NCBI GenBank assembly: GCA_002299585.1 | Contig: DBOE01000057.1 | Coordinates: 1-13,956 of the forward strand | DNA from: Hydrogenovibrio sp. UBA654 | GTDB lineage: Bacteria; Pseudomonadota; Gammaproteobacteria; Thiomicrospirales; Thiomicrospiraceae | Reading direction: 5' to 3' | DNA: 13,956 nt | In this document: positions 1-6,071 of the stretch, piece after piece | Numbering within the stretch: position 1 is the first letter of the stretch | Layout: every line of letters starts with the position of its first letter | Notes under the pieces: generated by a model | Databases searched by the model: none | The model's input: the letters and a program-made list of their open reading frames with translations, nothing else | What the model was told of the DNA's origin: nothing | Translations under genes and position numbers: made by a program

Positions 1-2467
1 TAAGCACCTCTGATGCCAAAAACTTATACCCACTACCATCTGCCTTATGAAAATGCTTTAAATTCACTCTACTAAAAACTCCCAACACACTTCTTAATCT
101 ATTCGGATTGGTATAACTAAAGTCATCATGACAAACTAATATTTTAATTTTTTCAAGGGATACACAAGAAGCCTGTAAAGCAAACCATTTATCTATAACT
201 AATGAATTTTTTTGCCATTTTTTATAAAACTCATTTAAACATTGCTTAGAATCAACCGTTATAAAAGGCTTTAATCCCATTAGAGAAGCAAAAACATCGC
301 TCATATGCAATTGTTGTTTAAATTGACCAATAATAATATTTTCTTGATTAGGTAATAAACTTAAATAAGATAAACAACGATTTTTTAATGCTCTATCACC
401 AATTTCTTTTTTATCATATATATATTTGTTATTATTGTGAAATTGGTTATAAATAGCTAAAAATTGTTGTTCAAATTGTTGTGCTATTTCTATCTTTATA
501 AATTCAACTACTGCTGTAACTATGTTTATTAATACCTTTTCATTTTGTTCGACTAAATACTCAATAAAATACTGTTCATCTGGAATATCTAGTACTAAAG
601 CTTTTAACGAATTATCTAATAAACTATTTTTTATCACGCTATCCATAATAGATATAACTGATTTTGACAAATTTATATTTTTCCCAGACTTTAAAAGATA
701 ATAGTTTTTTGCCATATTATTTAAAATTATTTTTTGTCCTGAATCCCATCTTACAAAGCTATCGGTATCTTTAGTTGCTAACATTATTAGCATCTTTTCT
801 TCTAACTCATATTCAACTATTACTGGTGCAGAAAATCCTCTAAAAACGGATAAAACCACATCTTCTTTAATATTTTTAAACGTTATAGATTGTTCAAAAT
901 CAGTTAATTCATACAACCAACCTTTCTTGGTTCTGCTAATATTTTTATTTTTAGCTGAAGTTAACTCTACGGCAGTTAAAACATCACCTTTTTTACTTAA
1001 AATTTCAAAAACAATTGGAACTAAAAAGGCAATATGTTCTTGCTTATTATTTAATTTTTGGGAAAATACTATTTCTAGTCGCTCAGTTTTATAATTATAA
1101 CAATGTTTAACTAATACCATAGGCGTACCAGATTGAACATACCAATTGTGCATTTGTTGTAAATTCTTGTCATTGGCATCTGCCATAACATTTCTAAAAT
1201 CTTCAACCTCTACGGCTTGTCCATCAAACCGATTAAAGTATAGATCCATACCTTTTTTAAAGCCTTTTTCTCCAAGTAAAGTATGATACAAACGAACTAC
1301 TTCTGCCCCCTTTTCATATACAGTCATGGTATAAAAATTATTCATTTCTATATATGATTGTGGCTGGATAGGGTGTGACATTGGTCCAGCATCTTCAGGG
1401 AACTGATTACTTCGTAACTTTTTTACATCTTCTATTCTCTTCGTTGCTGGAGAAAGCATCTCAGCTGTAAACTCTTGATCTCTAAAAACAGTTAATCCTT
1501 CTTTTAAAGTTAATTGAAACCAGTTTTTACAAGTAACTCGATTGCCAGTCCAATTATGAAAATATTCATGGGCTATTACTGCCTCTATACCTTCAAAGTC
1601 TACATCTGTAGCAGTATCAGGTGTTGCTAAAACAAATTTTGAATTAAAGATATTTAAACCTTTGTTCTCCATCGCCCCCATATTAAAATCATCTACAGCA
1701 ACAATCATAAAAATATCTAAATCATAAACTAATCCAAATCTTTGCTCATCCCATTGCATTGACTTCTTTAAAGACGACATCGCATGCTCACACTTATCGA
1801 GATTATTTTTCTCGACATATATTTTTAAAGCAACATTCCTTCCATCTAAAGTATTATAACAATCTTCTACTACTTCCAAATTACCCACTACTAAAGCAAA
1901 TAAATAGCAAGGTTTTTTATGTGGGTCCTGCCAAATAGCATAGTGTTGATTATTTTCTAAATCTCCTTGTCCAATCAAATGACCATTAGATAAAAGAACT
2001 TTATTATCATTTTTATTGGCTATAATTTTTGTAGTAAATAAGCTCAACACATCTGGTCTATCTAAATAATAAGTAATTGTTCTAAAGCCTTCTGCCTCAC
2101 ACTGGGTACAGTAATTACCACTTGAAAAATACAAGCCCTCAAGCCTAGTATTATTTTTTGGATTAACTATAGTATTAATTTCTAACTCAAATTTCTCTTC
2201 TTTACAATTTAATTCCAGATAAGTATCTCTTAATCTATATTCGCTAGATGAAAGTTCTAAACCATTTTTAAAAATTGAGACTAATTCTAAGTGTTCGCCA
2301 TCTAGGTGTAACTTAATGTCTGCTGATAAACGACTAATTTGCATTACATTTTTAACTTTTGTAATTTTTTCTTCTATCTCAAAAGTTAAGTAAATTGAGT
2401 CCACTTGAAAGCATGGCTCTTTATAGTCAGATAAGTAAATAGTAGGTGGAGTTATTGGATTAGACAT
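1..2467 (-). CDS. pepN: Aminopeptidase N (M1 zinc metallopeptidase), 3' end outside window
   Basis: Removes N-terminal residues from peptides in the cytoplasm as part of peptide turnover. Translating the minus strand from the ATG at 2467 gives 822 uninterrupted codons that run off the window. The M1 hallmarks are all present: substrate-binding GAMEN at residues 264-268 and the zinc site HEYFH at 300-304 with the third ligand Glu323 (HExxH-x18-E). These sit three residues away from the E. coli PepN positions I remember (297-301 and 320). The last readable residues (DGSGYKFLASEVL) match the region about 50 residues before the end of the 870-residue E. coli enzyme, so only the C-terminal tip is missing. 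The start is preceded by AAAGGTAATT. It begins only 20 nt after the terminator of the upstream lipoprotein gene, leaving little room for its own promoter, so some readthrough is likely. Confidence 0.96.
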   Translation of the reverse strand, partial: MSNPITPPTIYLSDYKEPCFQVDSIYLTFEIEEKITKVKNVMQISRLSADIKLHLDGEHLELVSIFKNGLELSSSEYRLRDTYLELNCKEEKFELEINTIVNPKNNTRLEGLYFSSGNYCTQCEAEGFRTITYYLDRPDVLSLFTTKIIANKNDNKVLLSNGHLIGQGDLENNQHYAIWQDPHKKPCYLFALVVGNLEVVEDCYNTLDGRNVALKIYVEKNNLDKCEHAMSSLKKSMQWDEQRFGLVYDLDIFMIVAVDDFNMGAMENKGLNIFNSKFVLATPDTATDVDFEGIEAVIAHEYFHNWTGNRVTCKNWFQLTLKEGLTVFRDQEFTAEMLSPATKRIEDVKKLRSNQFPEDAGPMSHPIQPQSYIEMNNFYTMTVYEKGAEVVRLYHTLLGEKGFKKGMDLYFNRFDGQAVEVEDFRNVMADANDKNLQQMHNWYVQSGTPMVLVKHCYNYKTERLEIVFSQKLNNKQEHIAFLVPIVFEILSKKGDVLTAVELTSAKNKNISRTKKGWLYELTDFEQSITFKNIKEDVVLSVFRGFSAPVIVEYELEEKMLIMLATKDTDSFVRWDSGQKIILNNMAKNYYLLKSGKNINLSKSVISIMDSVIKNSLLDNSLKALVLDIPDEQYFIEYLVEQNEKVLINIVTAVVEFIKIEIAQQFEQQFLAIYNQFHNNNKYIYDKKEIGDRALKNRCLSYLSLLPNQENIIIGQFKQQLHMSDVFASLMGLKPFITVDSKQCLNEFYKKWQKNSLVIDKWFALQASCVSLEKIKILVCHDDFSYTNPNRLRSVLGVFSRVNLKHFHKADGSGYKFLASEVL

Positions 2468-2486
2468 AATTACCTTTTTTGACAAA

Positions 2487-2529
2487 AAAAAACCTCCCTA
2501 CCAGGTATATATTAGTAGGAAGGTTTTTT
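2487..2529 (-). terminator. Intrinsic terminator after Pal-like gene copy 1
   Basis: Inverted arms 2487-2501 and 2515-2529 form a 15-bp stem of six A/T pairs plus CCTYCCTAC/GTAGGRAGG, with a 13-nt loop and a U tract on the minus strand. The only imperfection is a G-U wobble when read as minus-strand RNA. Read as plus-strand RNA the same position is a C-A mismatch, which favours minus-strand use. It follows the stop codon of the lipoprotein gene and precedes pepN. A near-identical copy lies at 3301-3344. Confidence 0.85.
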
Positions 2530-2546
2530 ATAAGACTAAATTTTAT

Positions 2547-3068
2547 TTAATAAAAAAACTCAACTCGTCTATTTTTTTCCCACGCAGCTTCATTATGATC
2601 TACATCTATAGGTTTTTCTTCACCAAAACTAATTATAGAAATACGCTCTGGGCTAATTCCTTCAACCATCAAAGCATTCTTAACCGCATTAGCACGCCTT
2701 TCACCTAATGCCAAATTATACTCCGGAGTTCCGCGCTCATCGGCATGACCTGATAAAGTAATCATAGCTGATTCTACTAGCTCCATATAATTAACATTCA
2801 CCTTAATTAATTCATTAAAATATGGTTGAACTTCTGCTTGATCAAACTCAAAATTAACTGTTTTACCTTCAATAGAAGATAGAATTTCTTCTGCCGTAGG
2901 ACCTACATTTTCAACGTTTTCTTCCTTAACATACTCTTTTTCTTCCAAATGAGATTCTTGACCAAATTCTTCTGGCATTTCTTCTTTAACTGACTCTGAA
3001 CTACAGCCCACTAAAAAAGCACCTAAAAATATTGCTAACAATATACTTTTTAAATTTGAAACGTTCAT
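2547..3068 (-). CDS. pal: Pal-type OmpA-domain lipoprotein, copy 1
   Basis: Outer-membrane lipoprotein expected to hold the outer membrane to peptidoglycan. The 173-residue product starts with a lipoprotein signal ending in the lipobox LVGC, with Cys22 as the predicted lipidated residue. An acidic Glu-rich linker follows (about 25-60), then an OmpA C-terminal domain (about 62-173). The peptidoglycan-binding stretch GHADERGTPEYN (107-118) and LGERRANAV carry the Asp and Arg expected to grip diaminopimelate. The length matches E. coli Pal (173). A ribosome site AAGGA lies about 8 nt before the ATG. No tolQRAB genes flank it in this window. It is one of two tandem copies and is followed by its own terminator. 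Which copy supplies the cell's main Pal function cannot be told from sequence, and any OmpA-like lipoprotein role remains possible. Confidence 0.92.
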   Translation of the reverse strand: MNVSNLKSILLAIFLGAFLVGCSSESVKEEMPEEFGQESHLEEKEYVKEENVENVGPTAEEILSSIEGKTVNFEFDQAEVQPYFNELIKVNVNYMELVESAMITLSGHADERGTPEYNLALGERRANAVKNALMVEGISPERISIISFGEEKPIDVDHNEAAWEKNRRVEFFY

Positions 3069-3113
3069 TTCATTTCCTTTTGTTTGTGATTTAATAAACT
3101 AACAATTAATATT

Positions 3114-3157
3114 CTAATACAAATTATCTTCTACTTCCAAAGTTTTTAAAACTTTTT
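3114..3157 (-). pseudogene. Relic of the 3' end of the fnr-type gene
   Basis: This 44-nt segment aligns without gaps to 3924-3967, the last codons and stop of the intact fnr-type gene. The stop region reads ATTTGTATTAG in both places and most other bases agree. Here the reading frame is interrupted and no upstream coding sequence remains, so it is a non-coding leftover. It lies in the leader of lipoprotein copy 1 at the same relative place as the real gene end in the leader of copy 2. This shows that the duplicated fragment began inside fnr. Confidence 0.72.
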
Positions 3158-3178
3158 ACTAGGGAGTCTCTGAATAAG
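3158..3178 (+). repeat. Insertion-sequence-end-like repeat, copy A
   Basis: The segment contains GAGTCTCTGAATAAG preceded by ACTAGG. It matches 5976-5995 in inverted orientation with one missing G and one substitution. It starts at the exact base where the duplicated fnr relic ends. The CTCTGAATAAG core resembles terminal inverted repeats that I recall for IS5-group elements; that family assignment is from memory and unverified. A related motif, CCTCTGAACAAC, occurs at about 3214-3225 on the same strand. No transposase remains. Confidence 0.45.
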
Positions 3179-3231
3179 ATGATTAATATTTATTTAGCCC
3201 TCAAATAATTAAACCTCTGAACAACTAAAAT

Positions 3232-3253
3232 AAAATGGCTCTTAGCCAATTTT
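3232..3253. other. Small hairpin in the spacer between the two Pal-type genes
   Basis: AAAATGGCT-CTT-AGCCAATTTT can fold into a 9-bp stem with a single bulged base and a 3-nt loop. A/T flanks give it terminator character in both directions. It sits in the non-duplicated spacer 3158-3300, which contains no gene that I can support. It may be a weak terminator or part of an old insertion-sequence end. Confidence 0.4.
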
Positions 3254-3300
3254 GCGTCTAAGTATAATCAGTTAATCTAATCTGATAAACTCCATAAATA

Positions 3301-3344
3301 AAAAAACCTCCCTACCAGATAATATCCTAGTAGGAAGGTTTTTT
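3301..3344 (-). terminator. Intrinsic terminator after Pal-like gene copy 2
   Basis: Arms 3301-3315 and 3330-3344 are identical in sequence to those of the terminator at 2487-2529; only the loop (3316-3329) differs. Minus-strand RNA gives a 15-bp stem with one G-U pair and a U tract. It separates transcription of copy 2 from copy 1, so copy 1 presumably needs a promoter within 3069-3300. Confidence 0.85.
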
Positions 3345-3361
3345 GTAAGACTAAATTTTAT

Positions 3362-3880
3362 TTAATAAGAAAACTCAACTCGTCTATTTTTTTCCCACGC
3401 AGCTTCATTACTTTCTGAATCTACTGGTTTCTCTTCACCAAAACTAATTACAGAAATACGCTCTGGGCTAATTCCTTCAGCTATTAAAGCATCCTTAACT
3501 GCGTTAGCACGCCTTTCGCCTAGACCTAAATTATACTCTGGAGTTCCACGCTCATCAGCATGACCTTCTACATTAAGTTTAGCTGATTCTACTAGTTCCA
3601 TATAATCAGCATTCATTTTAATTAACTCGCTGAAAGATGATTGGACTTCTGAACGATCAAACTCAAAATTAACTGTTTTACCTTCAATAGAAGATAAGAT
3701 GTCTTCTGCAGAAGAACCTTCTTCAACTGCTTCTTCAACTACTTCTTCAACTGCTTCCTGACCAGGTTCTTCACCAAATTCTTCTGTCATTTCTTCCTTA
3801 ACTGGCTCTGAACTACAGCTAACTAAAGCACTACCTAAAAATATTACTAATAATATATTTTTTAAATTTGAAATATTCAT
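3362..3880 (-). CDS. pal: Pal-type OmpA-domain lipoprotein, copy 2
   Basis: A 172-residue outer-membrane lipoprotein with the same architecture as its tandem partner. It has a signal with lipobox LVSC (Cys22), an acidic linker, and an OmpA-like peptidoglycan-binding domain from about 60 to the end with GHADERGTPEYN and LGERRANAV. The OmpA domain is mostly identical to copy 1. The linker differs: residues about 40-55 are a Val-Glu-Glu run encoded by three 12-bp DNA repeats that copy 1 lacks. The ATG is preceded by AAGGAAGTCAA. The gene follows the fnr-type gene by 43 nt, so the two may be cotranscribed, and it ends at its own terminator. No tol genes are visible nearby, which is unusual because pal normally closes a tol operon. 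Confidence 0.92.
   Translation of the reverse strand: MNISNLKNILLVIFLGSALVSCSSEPVKEEMTEEFGEEPGQEAVEEVVEEAVEEGSSAEDILSSIEGKTVNFEFDRSEVQSSFSELIKMNADYMELVESAKLNVEGHADERGTPEYNLGLGERRANAVKDALIAEGISPERISVISFGEEKPVDSESNEAAWEKNRRVEFSY
3722..3757 (+). repeat. Three 12-bp tandem units in the Pal copy 2 linker
   Basis: Units 3722-3733, 3734-3745 and 3746-3757 read TTCAACTGCTTC, TTCAACTACTTC and TTCAACTGCTTC. On the coding strand they encode repeated acidic Val-Glu-Glu/Ala-Glu-Glu units of the flexible linker. Unit length is a multiple of three, so gain or loss would keep the frame and only change linker length. Lipoprotein copy 1 lacks them. Confidence 0.85.
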
Positions 3881-3923
3881 TTGACTTCCTTGTGTGTTAA
3901 AAAACTAAACGTGCTGGTACATT

Positions 3924-4577
3924 CTAATACAAATCATCTTCTCCTGCCATTTTTTTTAACATTTTTTCATCAAAAATATTAATTTCTTTTTTTGTCCAAT
4001 TTACAACCTTTTTTTGACTAAATTTAGTCAAAGCTATTGAGACTGTTTCTGGAGTTAAGCTTAAGTAATTAGCCACATCTTTATGGAGAATGTTTAATAT
4101 AAAGCGGTTATGTTGATAACCTATAGCTTTAAACTTTAAAGACATATGAAAAATAAAAAGTGCTAGCTTTTGGCTCATTATGTTTAATAGCTGTAAATTT
4201 AGATTAGGTATTTCTTTAGTTAATTGTGTCAATTTGTTAAAAGGAATTTCACAAACACTAGCAACATCTAAGGCAATCGCATTAAAATAATTACCTTGAT
4301 TAGCTAAGGCATCTAACCCTAAGACATCTCCAAGTAAATAAAAACCCTGGATAATTTCCTGTCCATTTTCACCTAATGAATAAACCTTTAACATTCCTGT
4401 TTTAACCGCAAAAAAAGATTTTAGAACCTCTCCCGCTTGGTAAAGGTACTCATTTTTGTAAATAGATGGTTTAGTTATGACTAGTTTATCAAGTTCATCT
4501 GTATCTAAACAATTTAATCTATTAGCAATGCATAAGTTTTTTAAACCACAACAGGAACAATTAGGGTTGTAGCACAC
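3924..4577 (-). CDS. fnr: FNR/Anr-type oxygen-sensing regulator, probably impaired
   Basis: FNR homologues hold a [4Fe-4S] cluster that falls apart in oxygen; the reduced dimer binds TTGAT-N4-ATCAA sites. This 217-residue product has Cys7-x2-Cys10-x5-Cys16 and Cys109 (in SVCEIPF), matching E. coli Cys20/23/29/122. A cAMP-receptor-type barrel and a C-terminal helix-turn-helix follow. Three oddities point to decay. About 19 residues are missing between Ser135 and Leu138, where E. coli FNR has the second half of its dimerisation helix. The recognition helix reads ETVSI (177-181) where FNR has ETISR, so the base-contacting Arg is Ile. The GTG at 4577 has no good ribosome site, whereas a strong one serves an ATG at 4593 that is out of frame. 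The 3' tail is duplicated at 3114-3157. It could be a diverged functional regulator or an early pseudogene. Confidence 0.85.
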   Translation of the reverse strand: MCYNPNCSCCGLKNLCIANRLNCLDTDELDKLVITKPSIYKNEYLYQAGEVLKSFFAVKTGMLKVYSLGENGQEIIQGFYLLGDVLGLDALANQGNYFNAIALDVASVCEIPFNKLTQLTKEIPNLNLQLLNIMSQKLALFIFHMSLKFKAIGYQHNRFILNILHKDVANYLSLTPETVSIALTKFSQKKVVNWTKKEINIFDEKMLKKMAGEDDLY

Positions 4578-4590
4578 AGTAAACTTTTCT

Positions 4591-4605
4591 CATATAATTT
4601 CTCCC
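4591..4605 (-). promoter_or_regulatory. Ribosome site and ATG out of frame with the fnr-type gene
   Basis: GGGAGA (4605-4600) lies six bases before an ATG (4593-4591). That ATG opens only ten codons before TAA at 4563-4561, and its frame is offset by one base from the fnr frame. Removing one A from the run AAAA just after the ATG would join ATG to the Cys-rich N-terminus. This suggests either a real frameshift, a base-calling error in the homopolymer, or start by reinitiation at the downstream GTG. Confidence 0.6.
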
Positions 4606-4681
4606 TAAATAAAACTCCCCCCTAAAATAGGGCAAAATTCTCCTTCAGAAAATAGCATAAAAAATAACTATTTTTTGGTAT

Positions 4682-5944
4682 TTAAAAATGTTTTGAAGTC
4701 AAAACATTTTTTTCGCCTTCCGATTTAGCTATTATTACCGCACCAACCGAATCACTAAAGACATTGACGGCGGTACGCATCATGTCTAGTAACCTGTCTA
4801 CAACTAACAGTAAACCTATTGCTTCAGCAGGCAACCCTACTGCTACTAGTATTATACTGATTGCGACTAAACTTGCTGAGGGAATACCTGCCACGCCAAT
4901 TGAAGTTGTAAGAGCAATTACCACAATTAACAATTGTGTACTAAAATCTAAGGGAACTCCGAACATTTGGGCTATAAATACAGCTGCCACACATTCATAC
5001 AGTGCTGTACCATCCATGTTTACAGTTGCACCTAATGGCAATACAAAACTGGATACTCTATTAGAAACACCTGCTCTATTTTCTAAAGCGTTTAGAGTTA
5101 CGGGTAGGGTTGATGATGATGAACTGGTTGAAAAGGCAGTTAATAATGCTGGAGCCATAGCTTGAAAATGTAGCCATGGATTATCAACTTTCCCTAGCGT
5201 TTTTAATAGCACGGGCATAACTATTAATAAATGAATTCCTAAAGCAATTACTACAGTAATAAAGAACAAGGCTAGGTTACCAAATTGATCAAAACCTGTT
5301 TTAGCAACTGAAGTGGCTACTAATCCAAATACTCCTAGTGGTGCAAATTTCATGATTAGATTAGTCATCATCATCATTACTTCAAACACGCCCTGCCAAA
5401 AGTTATTCATAGTTTCTTTTAAGCCGCCTTTTAGGCGAGTCATAAAAAAACCAAATAGAATACTAAAGAAAATAATCCCAAGCATTTGCCCTTGTGCCGC
5501 GGCATCAATAACATTGGTAGGTATCATCCGTAAAAAAACATCTACCACATCGCCAGCTGACTTACCTGCCACTGCATTGGTTACCTGCTCATTTGTTTCT
5601 AATACTGGCACGCCATTATCACTAACTCCTGGTTGGATTAGATTAACCATTACTAAACCGATTAAAATAGCAATAAAGCTAGTTAAAACATAATAGCCAA
5701 GAGTTTTTAAACCTAGACTACCAAAACCTCCACTACTACCAACATTAGCAACTCCTGTGATAATAGCTGCTATAACCAACGGTACTACAATCATTTTTAA
5801 AGCATTTAGAAACAGGGTTCCTATAAAACTAAAAATAGCTAACCAAGTAATCCCAAAAATAGTAGCATCTGTTCCTGCAAAATAACCAGAAATTGCAGCT
5901 ATAATTAAAGCTATTAATATTTGCCAGTGTAGTGCTAATTTCAT
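4682..5944 (-). CDS. Sodium/proton-coupled glutamate/aspartate-type symporter (DAACS family)
   Basis: Inner-membrane carrier of 420 residues that imports acidic amino acids or C4-dicarboxylates with cations. Family signatures are clear: the serine-rich hairpin SSSSSTLPVT (274-283), NMDGTALYE (309-317), the second hairpin GIPSAS (353-358) and the final helix DRLLDMMRTAVNVFSD (383-398). In that helix, Asp387, Arg390, Thr391 and Asn394 match GltPh Asp394, Arg397, Thr398 and Asn401. The retained Arg argues for a substrate with a side-chain carboxylate (glutamate or aspartate) rather than a neutral amino acid. I leave the symbol empty because GltP, GltT and DctA-like members cannot be separated safely by eye. 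The ATG is preceded by AAGGT. The gene appears monocistronic: the hairpin at its stop codon would end the transcript before fnr. Confidence 0.92.
   Translation of the reverse strand: MKLALHWQILIALIIAAISGYFAGTDATIFGITWLAIFSFIGTLFLNALKMIVVPLVIAAIITGVANVGSSGGFGSLGLKTLGYYVLTSFIAILIGLVMVNLIQPGVSDNGVPVLETNEQVTNAVAGKSAGDVVDVFLRMIPTNVIDAAAQGQMLGIIFFSILFGFFMTRLKGGLKETMNNFWQGVFEVMMMMTNLIMKFAPLGVFGLVATSVAKTGFDQFGNLALFFITVVIALGIHLLIVMPVLLKTLGKVDNPWLHFQAMAPALLTAFSTSSSSSTLPVTLNALENRAGVSNRVSSFVLPLGATVNMDGTALYECVAAVFIAQMFGVPLDFSTQLLIVVIALTTSIGVAGIPSASLVAISIILVAVGLPAEAIGLLLVVDRLLDMMRTAVNVFSDSVGAVIIAKSEGEKNVLTSKHF
4684..4711 (-). terminator. Terminator hairpin overlapping the symporter stop codon
   Basis: AAAAATGTTTTGA (4684-4696) and TCAAAACATTTTT (4699-4711) are perfect 13-bp inverted arms separated by AG. 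On the minus strand the stem encodes the last residues (NVLTSKHF) and ends on the TAA, with a run of U at its base. The stem is A/T-rich, so strength is uncertain. A second weak A/T hairpin follows at about 4649-4676. Confidence 0.65.
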
Positions 5945-5975
5945 AATTTTACCTTAATTTTTCTTTCGCTCCCTA

Positions 5976-5995
5976 CTTATTCAGAAACTCCTAGT
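5976..5995 (-). repeat. Insertion-sequence-end-like repeat, copy B (inverted)
   Basis: The minus strand reads ACTAGGAGTTTCTGAATAAG, matching 3158-3178 with one missing base and one substitution. It lies in the leader of the symporter gene, between its ribosome site and the palindrome at 6018-6031. Together with copy A it frames a 2.8-kb stretch carrying lipoprotein copy 2, fnr and the symporter in inverted orientation. Confidence 0.45.
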
Positions 5996-6017
5996 GCAAA
6001 GATCTCATATATAAAAT

Positions 6018-6031
6018 GCACTTTAAAGTGC
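6018..6031. terminator. Palindrome GCACTTTAAAGTGC between rhodanese and symporter genes
   Basis: A perfect 14-nt palindrome lies about 40 nt downstream of the rhodanese stop, followed by ATTTTAT on the minus strand and CTTTTTATT on the plus strand. As RNA it folds into 5 bp with a UUAA tetraloop, so it may be a weak terminator for the rhodanese transcript. A perfect palindrome upstream of the symporter could equally be an operator. Confidence 0.45.
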
Positions 6032-6071
6032 TTTTTATTATTTTTAACTTTATTTATACTTTATTCTTGAA

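Larger units (their letters stand above)
2487..3157 (-). repeat. Tandem duplication, downstream copy (fnr 3' tail + pal + terminator)
   Basis: This block repeats 3301-3967 in the same order and orientation: a 44-nt piece matching the end of the fnr-type gene, a short leader, a Pal-type gene and its terminator. Terminator stems, the first bases after them, the 3' half of the lipoprotein gene and the fnr-tail segment are very similar. The leader and the acidic linker have diverged. The two copies are separated by about 143 bp (3158-3300) that have no counterpart. The order implies duplication of a fragment that began inside the fnr gene. Confidence 0.8.
3301..3967 (-). repeat. Tandem duplication, upstream copy
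   Basis: Counterpart of 2487-3157. It comprises the end of the intact fnr-type gene (3924-3967), leader, Pal-type gene and terminator. Because the fnr end is in frame and intact here, this copy occupies the original position relative to fnr, and the block at 2487-3157 is the derived one. Which lipoprotein coding sequence is closer to the ancestor is not settled by this. Confidence 0.78.

Noticed and set aside
4649..4676. Second hairpin downstream of the symporter (AAAATAG/CTATTTT)
   Set aside because: The stem is nearly all A/T with a 12-nt loop; in such AT-rich DNA it is expected by chance. The hairpin at 4684-4711 is the better candidate.
4578..4681. FNR-type operator upstream of the fnr gene
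   Set aside because: No TTGAT-N4-ATCAA or close half-site pair is present in the leader.
4764..5693. Two plus-strand open frames antisense to the symporter gene
   Set aside because: They mirror the hydrophobic codon pattern of the real gene on the other strand, have no family motifs and no fitting ribosome sites.
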